DNA of 59,894 bases. It comes from Bacteroidota bacterium (lineage in GTDB: Bacteria; Bacteroidota; Bacteroidia; Palsa-965). Shown piece by piece: positions 49,253 to 57,392 of the stretch. The notes under the pieces are model-generated. The model was given only the letters and a program-made list of their open reading frames with translations. It was not told the DNA's origin and ran no database searches. Each line of letters opens with the position of its first letter. Positions within the stretch are counted from its first letter, which is position 1. Position numbers and translations under genes: made by a program. The stretch covers positions 1 to 59,894 of the forward strand of contig JABDCB010000011.1 in the NCBI GenBank assembly GCA_013288325.1, read 5' to 3'.

Positions 49253-51616
49253 ATGAAGAACATATTTATCCTCCTCCTGCTCGCCTGCTCCGGCCTGCTT
49301 TCTGCCCAAAGCACTTTTGAAGTGACCGGACAGCTCAAAGATGCTCAGACAAAAGATGCATTGGAATTTTGCCCTGTAGCTGTTTTTAATGTCAAAGACA
49401 GTCTCATCACCAGCGCCGTAACAAACAACAACGGATTTTTTACCCTTAATCTCAACCCCGGACGTTATCGCTTCCTCATTAAATACATAGGATATCAAAC
49501 CGATACGATAAAAGCAGTGATGGTGACGGAAAGTAAATTTATGGGTGTCATCAAGTTGAATCCGGAGGTAAACAACTTAAATACCGTTACCATCCAGGCC
49601 AACTCCCACGAAGCGTTGATAGATCGGGATGAACAGGTGGTAACCGCCAAGATGCGCGCCGGAGCATCCAATGCGAAAGATCTGCTGGAAAAAGTAAACG
49701 GTGTTCAATACGACCGATACAACAATAAGATAAAAGTAGATAATAACGACAAGGTGATTATGCTGGTGGATGGTCTGGAAAAAGATCAGGAGTATATCAA
49801 GAATCTTTCGCCCGACCGAATTAAAAAGATAGAAGTGATACGCTCCCCCGGTGGACGTTATGGTTTGGAAGGATACTCGGCTGTTATTAATATTATCCTG
49901 AAAAAAGATTACCGGGGCACAGAGGTATATGTGAGTGATCGTACCATGGTTAAACCCGATGCGGCCAAGCCGGAATATATTCCCGTACAAAACAATGTGA
50001 GCGCTTCTGTAAACTATGTATATAACAGTCTGAATATATATGGCACCGGGTTCTGCAATTATAACAACTTCAATCTGCAAACCACCAGCGAAAAGAGTTA
50101 TGCAAACGGACTTACGATTAACAATACCCTGCCCACACCCAATAGCATGAATGGGAATATACATCAGCTTTTAAACAGCGGTACGCTGGGAGCAGACTAT
50201 TCCATCAATCCCAAACATACCATCAGCTTTGAAGGTAATGTGGAATCACAACCCGGAGCATATAACATTAGCAGAATAGCCAATCAGCTTATCACCAGCA
50301 ATAACGGTGTGGTTTCCGATATCCAAAATCTGCAGACCAATAATACCTCCGATGGTTTTAACACACGTAATTCCTTATTCTATGTAGGTAAGTTTGATGA
50401 AAACAATGAGCTTACTTCCAACTTCACGTATTATACGCACCGCAATACCTACACCAATTTATTTACGGATAATGTCCTCTTTTCTTCCAATGAACAGGGC
50501 GTCGATACCAAAAACAGCACCAAATTTTATCTGGAATATCTCCACACGTTTAAGAATAAAAGCAGCTTGCAGCTTGGATACGGCAATACCTGGGAAAGTC
50601 AAAACAATACATTCAAAACAGATTCTACCTCCAGCCGGTTTTTGTATTCGGATATACGCCACAAACTCTATGCTTATTACTCCTTGCAGCTAACGAAAAA
50701 GCTTGGCGTTAAATTCGGAGGAGCCGGGGAATCCAGCTCCCGGGATGCAGACGGGCAATCAAACTCCTATTTCATATTCGAACCCTTTGCCAATATCCAA
50801 TACAAACCTTCGGGCCTGATCGATTTCAATCTCAAATACCGTTCGGAAAGTAATTACCCCGGCATCGATCAAACCAATCCTTTCACCGTTGTCATCGATC
50901 AGCAAAGTGAACGCATTGGCAATCCGTATCTGACTCCCGATGTATTGCACAAAATTTCACTGATAGCTAATGTGCTCGGTGGATTGATACAAATTGAACC
51001 TTACTACAATTTCTCTCCCAACTATATTACCGAGTCGGGGGCCTTGCTTCCCAATGACATCTTTCAGTATTCCTATAGCAATGTTGGACTCTATCAAATC
51101 TACGGAACCCAAATCCGGACCACGGCTCCTCTGGGAAAAAACACGCATCTGTATCTCCAATCCGATGCAGACTTCTTCAGCAGCAGTATCAACTACAATG
51201 GAAAAACAAACAACCTCAACGACTGGAACATGTCGTCACAGCTTATTTACCAGTCCCCCAAAACGAATACGGTATTCGGTTTAAAATATCAGAAGAATCT
51301 GACGCGGATTATTACTGCCCAGGGTTATCAAACGAGCGACAATGATTATTGGATCACATTTGTCCAGGCTCCGCTTTTGAAAAACAAATTAAATGTGATG
51401 CTCCTGTATTTTATTCCTCTGGATCTGGGCGTGAACTATGATCAAGGCGGTTTTATCCAAACAAATGGCTATACCGAAACCAAGGCCAGCAATATCAGTT
51501 TCTTGAAAAATATGGTGATGCTTCAGATCAGTTATCGTTTCAATAAAGGAAAGTCTGCGAATAAAAAGGAGAAGAATGTGGAGCAAGATGATCAGAAGAA
51601 GAAAGGGGTTTTTTAG
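49253..51616 (+). CDS. TonB-dependent receptor-like outer-membrane barrel (PF14905 type)
   Basis: From ATG 49253 (MKNIFILLLLACSGLLSAQ) the product is 787 aa; the longer frame would use a TTG at 49241. Residues about 20-100 are a CarboxypepD_reg-like domain (FEVTGQLKDAQTKDALEFCP). The plug region (LLEKVNGVQYDRYNNKIKVD, MLVDGLEKDQEYIKNLSPD, IEVIRSPGGRYGLEGYSAVI) and a ~550-residue barrel follow. It is the same family as the 9696-12107 protein and lies between two repeat clusters. Cargo unknown. The very C terminus is lysine-rich (KKEKNVEQDDQKKKGVF), unusual for a barrel that normally ends in an aromatic strand, although Phe is the last residue. Confidence 0.88.
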   Translation: MKNIFILLLLACSGLLSAQSTFEVTGQLKDAQTKDALEFCPVAVFNVKDSLITSAVTNNNGFFTLNLNPGRYRFLIKYIGYQTDTIKAVMVTESKFMGVIKLNPEVNNLNTVTIQANSHEALIDRDEQVVTAKMRAGASNAKDLLEKVNGVQYDRYNNKIKVDNNDKVIMLVDGLEKDQEYIKNLSPDRIKKIEVIRSPGGRYGLEGYSAVINIILKKDYRGTEVYVSDRTMVKPDAAKPEYIPVQNNVSASVNYVYNSLNIYGTGFCNYNNFNLQTTSEKSYANGLTINNTLPTPNSMNGNIHQLLNSGTLGADYSINPKHTISFEGNVESQPGAYNISRIANQLITSNNGVVSDIQNLQTNNTSDGFNTRNSLFYVGKFDENNELTSNFTYYTHRNTYTNLFTDNVLFSSNEQGVDTKNSTKFYLEYLHTFKNKSSLQLGYGNTWESQNNTFKTDSTSSRFLYSDIRHKLYAYYSLQLTKKLGVKFGGAGESSSRDADGQSNSYFIFEPFANIQYKPSGLIDFNLKYRSESNYPGIDQTNPFTVVIDQQSERIGNPYLTPDVLHKISLIANVLGGLIQIEPYYNFSPNYITESGALLPNDIFQYSYSNVGLYQIYGTQIRTTAPLGKNTHLYLQSDADFFSSSINYNGKTNNLNDWNMSSQLIYQSPKTNTVFGLKYQKNLTRIITAQGYQTSDNDYWITFVQAPLLKNKLNVMLLYFIPLDLGVNYDQGGFIQTNGYTETKASNISFLKNMVMLQISYRFNKGKSANKKEKNVEQDDQKKKGVF

Positions 51617-51636
51617 ATGTAGGCCCTCAATTCTTC

Positions 51637-51760
51637 AAAGGGCTAAAGCCCTATATTATCTGTTGTTTTAATAACCCCGCCCTAAAGGGCGGGGCAACTA
51701 TCTAAAGGACGGGGCAACTATCTAAAGGACGGGGCAACTATCTAAAGGGCGGGGTAATTG
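51637..51760. repeat. Repeat family B, copy 3, with four 20-bp tandem units
   Basis: AGGGCTAAAGCCC, then four 20-bp units from 51681, 51701, 51721 and 51741, with substitutions relative to copy 2 (TCTAAAGGACGGGGCAACTA in the middle units). Confidence 0.85.
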
Positions 51761-51771
51761 AATCCACTATT

Positions 51772-52815
51772 CTACTTCGTATAAAACCACACTTGTGATT
51801 TAAACGGGTCGAAAATTACTTTCTTTCTGCTGATTAAGAAAGAGGAACCTATTTGTGCTGCAGGCGTTTCCCAGATTCCAATTCCTCCGCAGATCTGTAC
51901 TGCTGTAGGTGTTTTTTTCAAATAAATACGAATCTCGGGAAGCACAACAACCGGATTGCCATCAGCACCCAATATCGCCATCCAGGATGCTGCTCCTGCA
52001 CTATATGCTTCTATTTTTTGTGTTACCCCGGGAACGCATGTGGTCCAGATACCATCTGCTTTAGGAACCCGGGTAAGGACCGTGCCATGTGCAATCATAG
52101 CGTCAAACAAGGCCTGATTAACAAGTATAACAGGTATCCCTTGTCCACTATCAAATCCGGGATCTATTTGTGCTTCTGCCTCTGCATTGCCAATACTGAT
52201 ACGAACAGTTGGAACATTAACAGCAGAGTCGTTCAAAAGCTTCTTCCTGTCATTTGAAAAGTATCCTTTGGTAGAGGCGGCCCTATAGCCTTCTTTGTAA
52301 AGTATGGAGTCGGGACAAAATGTATTGGGGTTTGCTTTATAAATGGCTTTTCCCTCATAATCAAGCATAAATATATGCGTGCTCAAAAAATCTGTTCCTA
52401 TTATTCCGGCTTGTTTGATGGAACCTAAATTTTTGATGTTGCTGTAGTCGTTAATATAAATAGTAGGGTTCTTTATCGTATCGAAAAATTGAAAACTATC
52501 AAACTGATATGGAGTGCCGGGAACTCGTTTAGGCCTATCGTTCACAGGAAAAGCATTGGTATCTATCCTGGTATCTGTTGTACCGTAATCAATTAGAAAA
52601 TAACCTTCCGAATTATTGATCTTTACCTTTGAATAAGGCATATGCCCCGCAATGATTATTTCGCGTTTCTCACTCATGTAAGAAGTTATGGGAGCGGGAG
52701 ACTTGCCTGAGCCGCATCCGGATAGCCCGGACACAAAACAGAAGCCAATTCCCAGCACCACGAATCCAATTCCCAGGATAAGTGCTTTTGTGTATTTTCC
52801 ATTCCCTTTTTTCAT
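51772..52815 (-). CDS. Degenerate retropepsin-like lipoprotein
   Basis: I start at ATG 52815 (MKKGNGKYTKALILG), since the longer frame needs a TTG at 52881. The 347-aa product has a membrane anchor/lipoprotein signal with lipobox LSGC in FVSGLSGCGSGK. Two aspartyl-protease-like lobes are visible: GYFLIDYGTTDTRIDTNAF with GIIGTDFLSTHIFMLDYEGK, and AEAQIDPGFDSGQGIPVILV. In retropepsins the motif is DTG or DSG; here it is DYG in the first lobe and DPG in the second, so the Thr/Ser that supports the catalytic Asp is lost in both. It may be a binding protein rather than a protease. Alone on its strand, flanked by repeats. Confidence 0.72.
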   Translation of the reverse strand: MKKGNGKYTKALILGIGFVVLGIGFCFVSGLSGCGSGKSPAPITSYMSEKREIIIAGHMPYSKVKINNSEGYFLIDYGTTDTRIDTNAFPVNDRPKRVPGTPYQFDSFQFFDTIKNPTIYINDYSNIKNLGSIKQAGIIGTDFLSTHIFMLDYEGKAIYKANPNTFCPDSILYKEGYRAASTKGYFSNDRKKLLNDSAVNVPTVRISIGNAEAEAQIDPGFDSGQGIPVILVNQALFDAMIAHGTVLTRVPKADGIWTTCVPGVTQKIEAYSAGAASWMAILGADGNPVVVLPEIRIYLKKTPTAVQICGGIGIWETPAAQIGSSFLISRKKVIFDPFKSQVWFYTK

Positions 52816-52873
52816 CCGGTTCTTATTGAGTACGGGACGTTTGATCTTCCTTTCTTTGACTACGTATTTCTCT

Positions 52874-52940
52874 CGGGCCAAAGCCCTTTAATATTCGTCG
52901 TTTCTTTCTTCCCCGTGCTGAAGCGCGGGGTTATTGAATC
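52874..52940. repeat. Repeat family B, copy 4
   Basis: GGGCCAAAGCCC at the left and CCCCGTGCTGAAGCGCGGGG at the right, followed by TTATTGAATC, the same flank as copies 3 and 5. Confidence 0.7.
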
Positions 52941-52957
52941 TGTATCACCTCTTCGCA

Positions 52958-53048
52958 GTCATCCTGAACGAGATGTCGCGTAATCGAGCCAACACACATG
53001 CAGATTCTTCACCCTCATTCACATCCCAACCCTTCTGTTCAGAATGAC
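52958..53048. repeat. Interspersed repeat family A, copy 4
   Basis: GTCATCCTGAACGAGATGTC at the left and TTCTGTTCAGAATGAC at the right; inserted between family B copies 4 and 5. Confidence 0.75.
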
Positions 53049-53067
53049 CACGGTGGTATTTTCGATA

Positions 53068-53127
53068 AACCCGCACTAAAGCGCGGGGTTATTGAATCCG
53101 CATCAAACCCGGGGCTTTAGCCCCCAA
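53068..53127. repeat. Repeat family B, copy 5
   Basis: CCCGCACTAAAGCGCGGGG and GGGGCTTTAGCCCC separated by TTATTGAATCCGCATCAAAC. Together with copies B4 and A4 it fills the 335-bp gene-free stretch. Confidence 0.7.
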
Positions 53128-53149
53128 GTATTAAACCGGCAACCAAGGA

Positions 53150-53587
53150 TTACATTCCCGTCCCCTTAATCTTCCTCGCCGATCCCTTCCATTTTATTTC
53201 CGGGTATTGTTTAGACAAATGCACCTCCGATGGTTCTCTTACTTTGCTGATATGACCTTCTGAAACCATTTTGTGATAGGCTATTTTCCAGTCCGGGAGA
53301 TTGGGTTCACTCTGAGTCCAGTGCATATAGGATGCTTCATTGCACCAGATGGGAAGTTTTTGCATGGCTTTGCGATGCGGCATAGAGTTGCGGAACTCTT
53401 TCATATTGCTGTCGGCAGTCCACATGGTTAGGGTCCAGAACGTGAGGTTTTTGTCTACAAGTTCCTCTCCACCCAAAAAGCCGGCTGTTTTCCGGAGTTG
53501 TTTTAAAGATGATTCATTGGCCAGGAAGAAGGGGATTATATATCGGTAGGATTTAACACGAAGCCTGGTAAGGGATATGAAGACCAT
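53150..53587 (-). CDS. DUF3291-like alpha/beta-barrel protein
   Basis: A 145-aa protein with the dimeric alpha/beta-barrel (antibiotic biosynthesis monooxygenase-like) pattern: VFISLTRLRVKSYRYI, GFLGGEELVDKNLTFWTLTM, WTADSNMKEFRNSMPHRKAM and CNEASYMHWTQ. The HRKAM...W..EAS..HW pattern resembles DUF3291/spheroidene-monooxygenase-like proteins. Function unknown; often a small heme or flavin-independent oxygenase fold. Stand-alone gene. Confidence 0.65.
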   Translation of the reverse strand: MVFISLTRLRVKSYRYIIPFFLANESSLKQLRKTAGFLGGEELVDKNLTFWTLTMWTADSNMKEFRNSMPHRKAMQKLPIWCNEASYMHWTQSEPNLPDWKIAYHKMVSEGHISKVREPSEVHLSKQYPEIKWKGSARKIKGTGM

Positions 53588-53748
53588 AGTCTTTCTTTTT
53601 GTTTTATAAGGTCATGTGAAGGTATTGATTTACTCAGAAAACATACCCCCTCACTCAGATTTAAGGCTATATACTAAGTATCTCCTCCGAAATATACTAT
53701 TCCCCTCCTTAAAGAGTTACTTTAGTAGACTTGTAGTTCAAACGCAGC

Positions 53749-54546
53749 GTGATGAAAACCATTTTTATTTTGATACCTTTTCTTTGTTCGAATATCTTGC
53801 ATGCCCAATCTGTTCAGGAAGATCCTCCTGAACCGCCTGTGGATGAAATCATCAATAAATGGAATATTGGTTTCCATGCGGGTGCCAATACTCCCCTGAA
53901 AGATTATGCTGCACAACAATATTTCCTGACAGCTCCTTCCGAAGAGCTTCATGCCGAAGCGGCCAGAGGCATGCACCTGGATATAGGTGCCACGCGTATG
54001 CTGAATGCTTATGTGGGTGTTGTAGGTCAGGTAGGATCTGATTGGAACTCCATGGATGCAACGGATTATTCCTACACTACGAACTATACCTATAATAAAC
54101 CATACACGCTGGGGCTGAACCAATTTTTGCTGGGGCTGTATTTAACTCACAAACCGGTTGGGAGCCGGGTGCATTTTCACGTTACCATGCTGGGTGGTTT
54201 GGTTACGGAAAATATTAAGGTGAGCTATCAAACCAATCTGGGTGGTACTCCTTACACGCCTTATTATTCTTATTTTTCGCAAACACCTGGATTTGGTTTC
54301 GGCTTTGGAGGATATGCCGGAGCCGGGGTCATGTTCACTCTCGGAGAAAATATTTGCCTGGATCTTACATTTGGAGATACCTTTGCCAACCTCCGGTTTA
54401 TGCATGGCACGGAGACCAATACATCTTCCCAGCAATCGGGGCAAACCGGACAATGGAGCACCGCGGTGAGCTCTGCCGCTACCAAAGAAATGAAAATGGA
54501 TATTAGCATTCCTCAGTTATGTTTGGGACTCATTTTCAAAATTTAA
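53749..54546 (+). CDS. Outer-membrane beta-barrel-like protein
   Basis: A 265-aa protein with a signal peptide (to LHAQ) and alternating hydrophobic strands with Gly/Tyr turns (WNIGFHAGANTPLKDYAA, YTLGLNQFLLGLYLTHKPVG, GFGFGFGGYAGAGVMFTLGE), ending KMDISIPQLCLGLIFKI with a terminal aromatic-hydrophobic strand. This fits a small eight-stranded barrel. No named family recognised. It is followed after 25 bp by a lipoprotein gene on the same strand. Confidence 0.7.
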   Translation: MMKTIFILIPFLCSNILHAQSVQEDPPEPPVDEIINKWNIGFHAGANTPLKDYAAQQYFLTAPSEELHAEAARGMHLDIGATRMLNAYVGVVGQVGSDWNSMDATDYSYTTNYTYNKPYTLGLNQFLLGLYLTHKPVGSRVHFHVTMLGGLVTENIKVSYQTNLGGTPYTPYYSYFSQTPGFGFGFGGYAGAGVMFTLGENICLDLTFGDTFANLRFMHGTETNTSSQQSGQTGQWSTAVSSAATKEMKMDISIPQLCLGLIFKI

Positions 54547-54571
54547 TTAATTCATTGTTTTATATTTGATC

Positions 54572-55207
54572 ATGATCCGCACCACTGTCCTATGTCTCGC
54601 ATTTCTTATTGCCCTGCTTGGCAGCTGCAAAAAAGATACACCTACTCCTGCACCTACTCCTACCCCAGTGCCGGATACCATCAAACCGCTTAGCTACTAC
54701 CCTGTTTTTCCCGGTTCCTGGTGGAGATATCTGCAGAACGACACAGGAATCGTCCTGAGTAAAGTATCGCTTACCTACCTTTCAAACAGTTATAAAATAT
54801 CTACGGGCCCAGGTCCCATGCAAAGTCCCGTATGTATGGTTCCCTATTTGGATGGGCAACCCATATATCGCTATCAAACACCTACATTTATTCCTCCTCC
54901 TTTTGGAGGATATTATCAGCTATGGCCTTTCCTTTCGGAAACCGTTGGCGTTACATTCGAGGCTTACTGGACAGATCCGCGTACCAATGGATCCAGTGAA
55001 CAAATTACCGTTATCAGTAAAACATTGGTTGGAAGTGATTCCATTCTTACTTTACAAGGACGTATTTATAATTCGCCTTACTCCTCTCATAAATTATTTT
55101 TCCGGTATCAGAAGGGCGTGGGGCTTATTAACAGTTGTGAGATTGACACACTAACGAATGACACGATTACTTCCCGCCGCCTGCTGACGTATTATATCGG
55201 GCATTGA
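54572..55207 (+). CDS. Lipoprotein of unknown function
   Basis: From ATG 54572 the product is 211 aa with a lipobox in LIALLGSCKKD. A Pro/Thr linker (TPTPAPTPTPVP) separates the lipid anchor from the domain SYYPVFPGSWWRYLQNDTG and FRYQKGVGLINSCEIDT. The pattern YYPxxxGxxWxY with a later FxxGVGLI is common in Bacteroidota surface lipoproteins of unknown function. TATATTTG at 54561 overlaps the alternative TTG start, only 3 bp from the ATG, so if it is a real -7 box the message would be leaderless. Confidence 0.75.
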   Translation: MIRTTVLCLAFLIALLGSCKKDTPTPAPTPTPVPDTIKPLSYYPVFPGSWWRYLQNDTGIVLSKVSLTYLSNSYKISTGPGPMQSPVCMVPYLDGQPIYRYQTPTFIPPPFGGYYQLWPFLSETVGVTFEAYWTDPRTNGSSEQITVISKTLVGSDSILTLQGRIYNSPYSSHKLFFRYQKGVGLINSCEIDTLTNDTITSRRLLTYYIGH

Positions 55208-55230
55208 AGAGGATGCGTTATCGCTACACG

Positions 55231-55293
55231 GTCACCCTGAACAGAAGCGTGGGAAGGTGAAGGAGGGTGAAGGATCTGCTGGTGCTTGGGGCG
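55231..55293. repeat. Interspersed repeat family A, copy 5 (inverted)
   Basis: GTCACCCTGAACAGAAG, then GGGTGAAGGATCTGCTGGTG; reverse orientation relative to copies 1-4. Confidence 0.7.
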
Positions 55294-55339
55294 TTTAAAC
55301 CCGATACATTTAGAGGCAGCAACATATACACGGTTTTCT

Positions 55340-55423
55340 TCCTCCCCCGTACCCCCTCCAGAGGGGGACAGGAAGTCGTCTCCACAAATCTTATCCTCCT
55401 CTGGAGGGGTCAAGGGGGGAGGA
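55340..55423. repeat. Long inverted repeat (family C)
   Basis: Arms of about 25 bp (55340-55365 and 55398-55423), TCCTCCCCCGTACCCCCTCC against GGAGGGGTCAAGGGGGGAGGA, with a 32-bp loop. It differs from families A and B. Could form a large hairpin after the lipoprotein gene and help terminate it and the convergent T9SS gene. Confidence 0.7.
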
Positions 55424-55467
55424 CACCACATAACCACAATGTGTGGCCTTATATATAATGAATAATC

Positions 55468-56406
55468 CTACCTGTCAATGCTAATCCTTTTCGTAACCGT
55501 CTCCACTCCATTGCTAATCACCAGCAGGTAAACACCATTGGCCTGGGCTTGCAGATTTATTTCCTGCTGCGGAGCAGCGGTTATGGGAGACTCATAAACC
55601 AATTGTCCCTGCATGGAATATACACGCAGGTTGGAGCCGGGTTGGAAAGCAGAGCTGTTAGCATCCTTACGCATATAAAACATTCCATCGGCAGAAGGAA
55701 CGGGGAAGATATGCAGGTCGTTCATGGTTTGTCCGGTGATACCGGTAGCCAGACTGGCCAATCCATAAAAGTTTACGGCATCGATGCTAAAGGTTCCCGT
55801 GCTGGCTTCGGCATTAAAGCCATAGAAACGAAACGTCACCCCATTCCCCACCCCGGAGAATGTTCCACCAGCCAGATTGATCGTACAGGGCGTGGGATAG
55901 TTTGTGAGATCCTTATTCAAAAACAAAACATTCCCGGCTTCTACAGTCAGCACCGTATCGGGCATATGAAGTGTTGCATTCAGATTGGTGGTAAACAGAT
56001 CGGCGCTGGAACGTATGGCAAAGGTGCGGACTCCTGTTCCCGAACGTTGCATGAAAAAGGTAATAGAATCCAGTTCCAGCTGATAACCGCTCTGTGGAGA
56101 AACACTGACCTCATAATACCTCCCTGTATCCAATGCACCAGTAAGCGATGAGTACAACGTAGCGCCATTCGTAGCTCCGGTGCTCCATCCTGTAAAGGAG
56201 AAACGGGCAGAAGCATTCGGATTCACCGAAACACCTTTGGCCGAGAAACTGCTGAACCGGGTACCCGAAGCGCTGACAACCGGCGTAGGATCAACCGATC
56301 CCGTAGTGGCTTTTACACTGTCAAAAGTAAAGGACTGAGTAAAGCTCTGTGCTGTAAGACTTGCCGATAGCAGGAAGATAGAAAGGAACAGATAGATGTG
56401 TTTCAT
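55468..56406 (-). CDS. T9SS-sorted secreted protein
   Basis: A 312-aa protein with a signal peptide (to SLTAQ). Residues about 22-210 are a single beta-sandwich-like domain (FTFDSVKATTGSVDPTPVVS, YYEVSVSPQSGYQLELDSIT, FRFYGFNAEASTGTFSIDAV). That ending resembles a PEP-CTERM/choice-of-anchor type carbohydrate-binding sandwich. A T9SS domain follows (LHIFPVPSADGMFYM ... GVYLLVISN ... KRISIDR); here the usual YPNP is FPVP. Alone on its strand. Confidence 0.8.
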   Translation of the reverse strand: MKHIYLFLSIFLLSASLTAQSFTQSFTFDSVKATTGSVDPTPVVSASGTRFSSFSAKGVSVNPNASARFSFTGWSTGATNGATLYSSLTGALDTGRYYEVSVSPQSGYQLELDSITFFMQRSGTGVRTFAIRSSADLFTTNLNATLHMPDTVLTVEAGNVLFLNKDLTNYPTPCTINLAGGTFSGVGNGVTFRFYGFNAEASTGTFSIDAVNFYGLASLATGITGQTMNDLHIFPVPSADGMFYMRKDANSSAFQPGSNLRVYSMQGQLVYESPITAAPQQEINLQAQANGVYLLVISNGVETVTKRISIDR

Positions 56407-56587
56407 TGGGATCTATACGATTTGTTACTATATGAGACTTCTTAAAAAGAGTCCAAATGTAGTTTATCCGGGAGGTCATGAATGTTAAATTGTTGTGAAG
56501 AAATTGGGTGTTTCTTTTAACCTGCTTATTCAATATATACGACCTCTATGTGTGGCCATATATCCGCCTATTAGAAATACCATCGTG

Positions 56588-56650
56588 GTCGTCCTGAACA
56601 GAAGCATTGGGCGGTGAATGAGGGTGAAGGATCTGCTGGTGCGTTGGCCT
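56588..56650. repeat. Interspersed repeat family A, copy 6 (inverted)
   Basis: GTCGTCCTGAACAGAAGC, GAGGGTGAAGGATCTGCTGG and GCGTTGGC. It occupies the middle of the gene-free stretch 56407-56678. Confidence 0.7.
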
Positions 56651-56678
56651 ACCTTACAGCAGACAATCTGTTGAATCA

Positions 56679-57392
56679 CTAAATTCCAAGTTTTTTGAGA
56701 AAGGCCTTTCTGTATTTTATTCCGATTGGGAATGCTTTGTGTTTTGAGTCAAAAGAAAGAATAACCTCATTTCTGGTTACCGAGCGGATTAATCCTATGC
56801 CGATAATAAAAGAGTTATGTACCCTAACAAACATGCTTGCAGGAAGCTGCGTTTGTATGATACTCATAGATGTATACAACATTTGATTTCCCTTTGATGT
56901 GAATAGTTTAATGTAATTCCCTGCAGCTTCGACGTATAGGAGATCCACGAAATCAATTTTGATTTTCTTTCCTTCTGCCTCCACAAACATGAAAGCCGTC
57001 GGCTGTTCAGGGATAATTGCTTTTTGTAAATTGTCCTTAAGCCGCTCAATTGCAATTTTAAACCTTTTGAAGCTGATTGGCTTTAACAAATAATCTGCGA
57101 CGCCTAATTCATAACTTTTGATAGCATGTTCATCGTGGCTCGTAGTTAGAATAATTCGAGGGTGGGAAGCTCCCTTCTTAACTTTTAATGCTTCGATAAA
57201 ATCAAGTCCTGTAAAATTCGGCATGTCAATGTCCAAAAAAATAAGATCAACGGGGGCAATATCAATGCTATTCAATGCTTTGATAGAGTCCCTATAGGCG
57301 CCCGCAAGCATCAGGTCCGGGATCATTTGAATATGCGCACAAATGATATCAATACCAACCTGCTCATCATCGACAACAATGCTTTTAATCAT
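56679..57392 (-). CDS. LytTR-family response regulator
   Basis: The 237-aa protein has a receiver domain (IKSIVVDDEQVGID with the acidic pair, LIFLDIDMP with phospho-acceptor D54, ILTTSHDEHAIKSYELGVAD, YLLKP with K104). A LytTR DNA-binding domain follows (about residues 135-237: FMFVEAEGKKIKIDFVDLLY, VEAAGNYIKLFTSKG, FVRVHNSFIIGIGLI). LytTR proteins bind pairs of ~9-bp direct repeats about 21 bp apart. It is the last gene of a three-gene operon; its start overlaps the upstream sensor gene by 8 bp, so expression is coupled. Its natural partners are the two sensors upstream. Confidence 0.93.
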   Translation of the reverse strand: MIKSIVVDDEQVGIDIICAHIQMIPDLMLAGAYRDSIKALNSIDIAPVDLIFLDIDMPNFTGLDFIEALKVKKGASHPRIILTTSHDEHAIKSYELGVADYLLKPISFKRFKIAIERLKDNLQKAIIPEQPTAFMFVEAEGKKIKIDFVDLLYVEAAGNYIKLFTSKGNQMLYTSMSIIQTQLPASMFVRVHNSFIIGIGLIRSVTRNEVILSFDSKHKAFPIGIKYRKAFLKKLGI

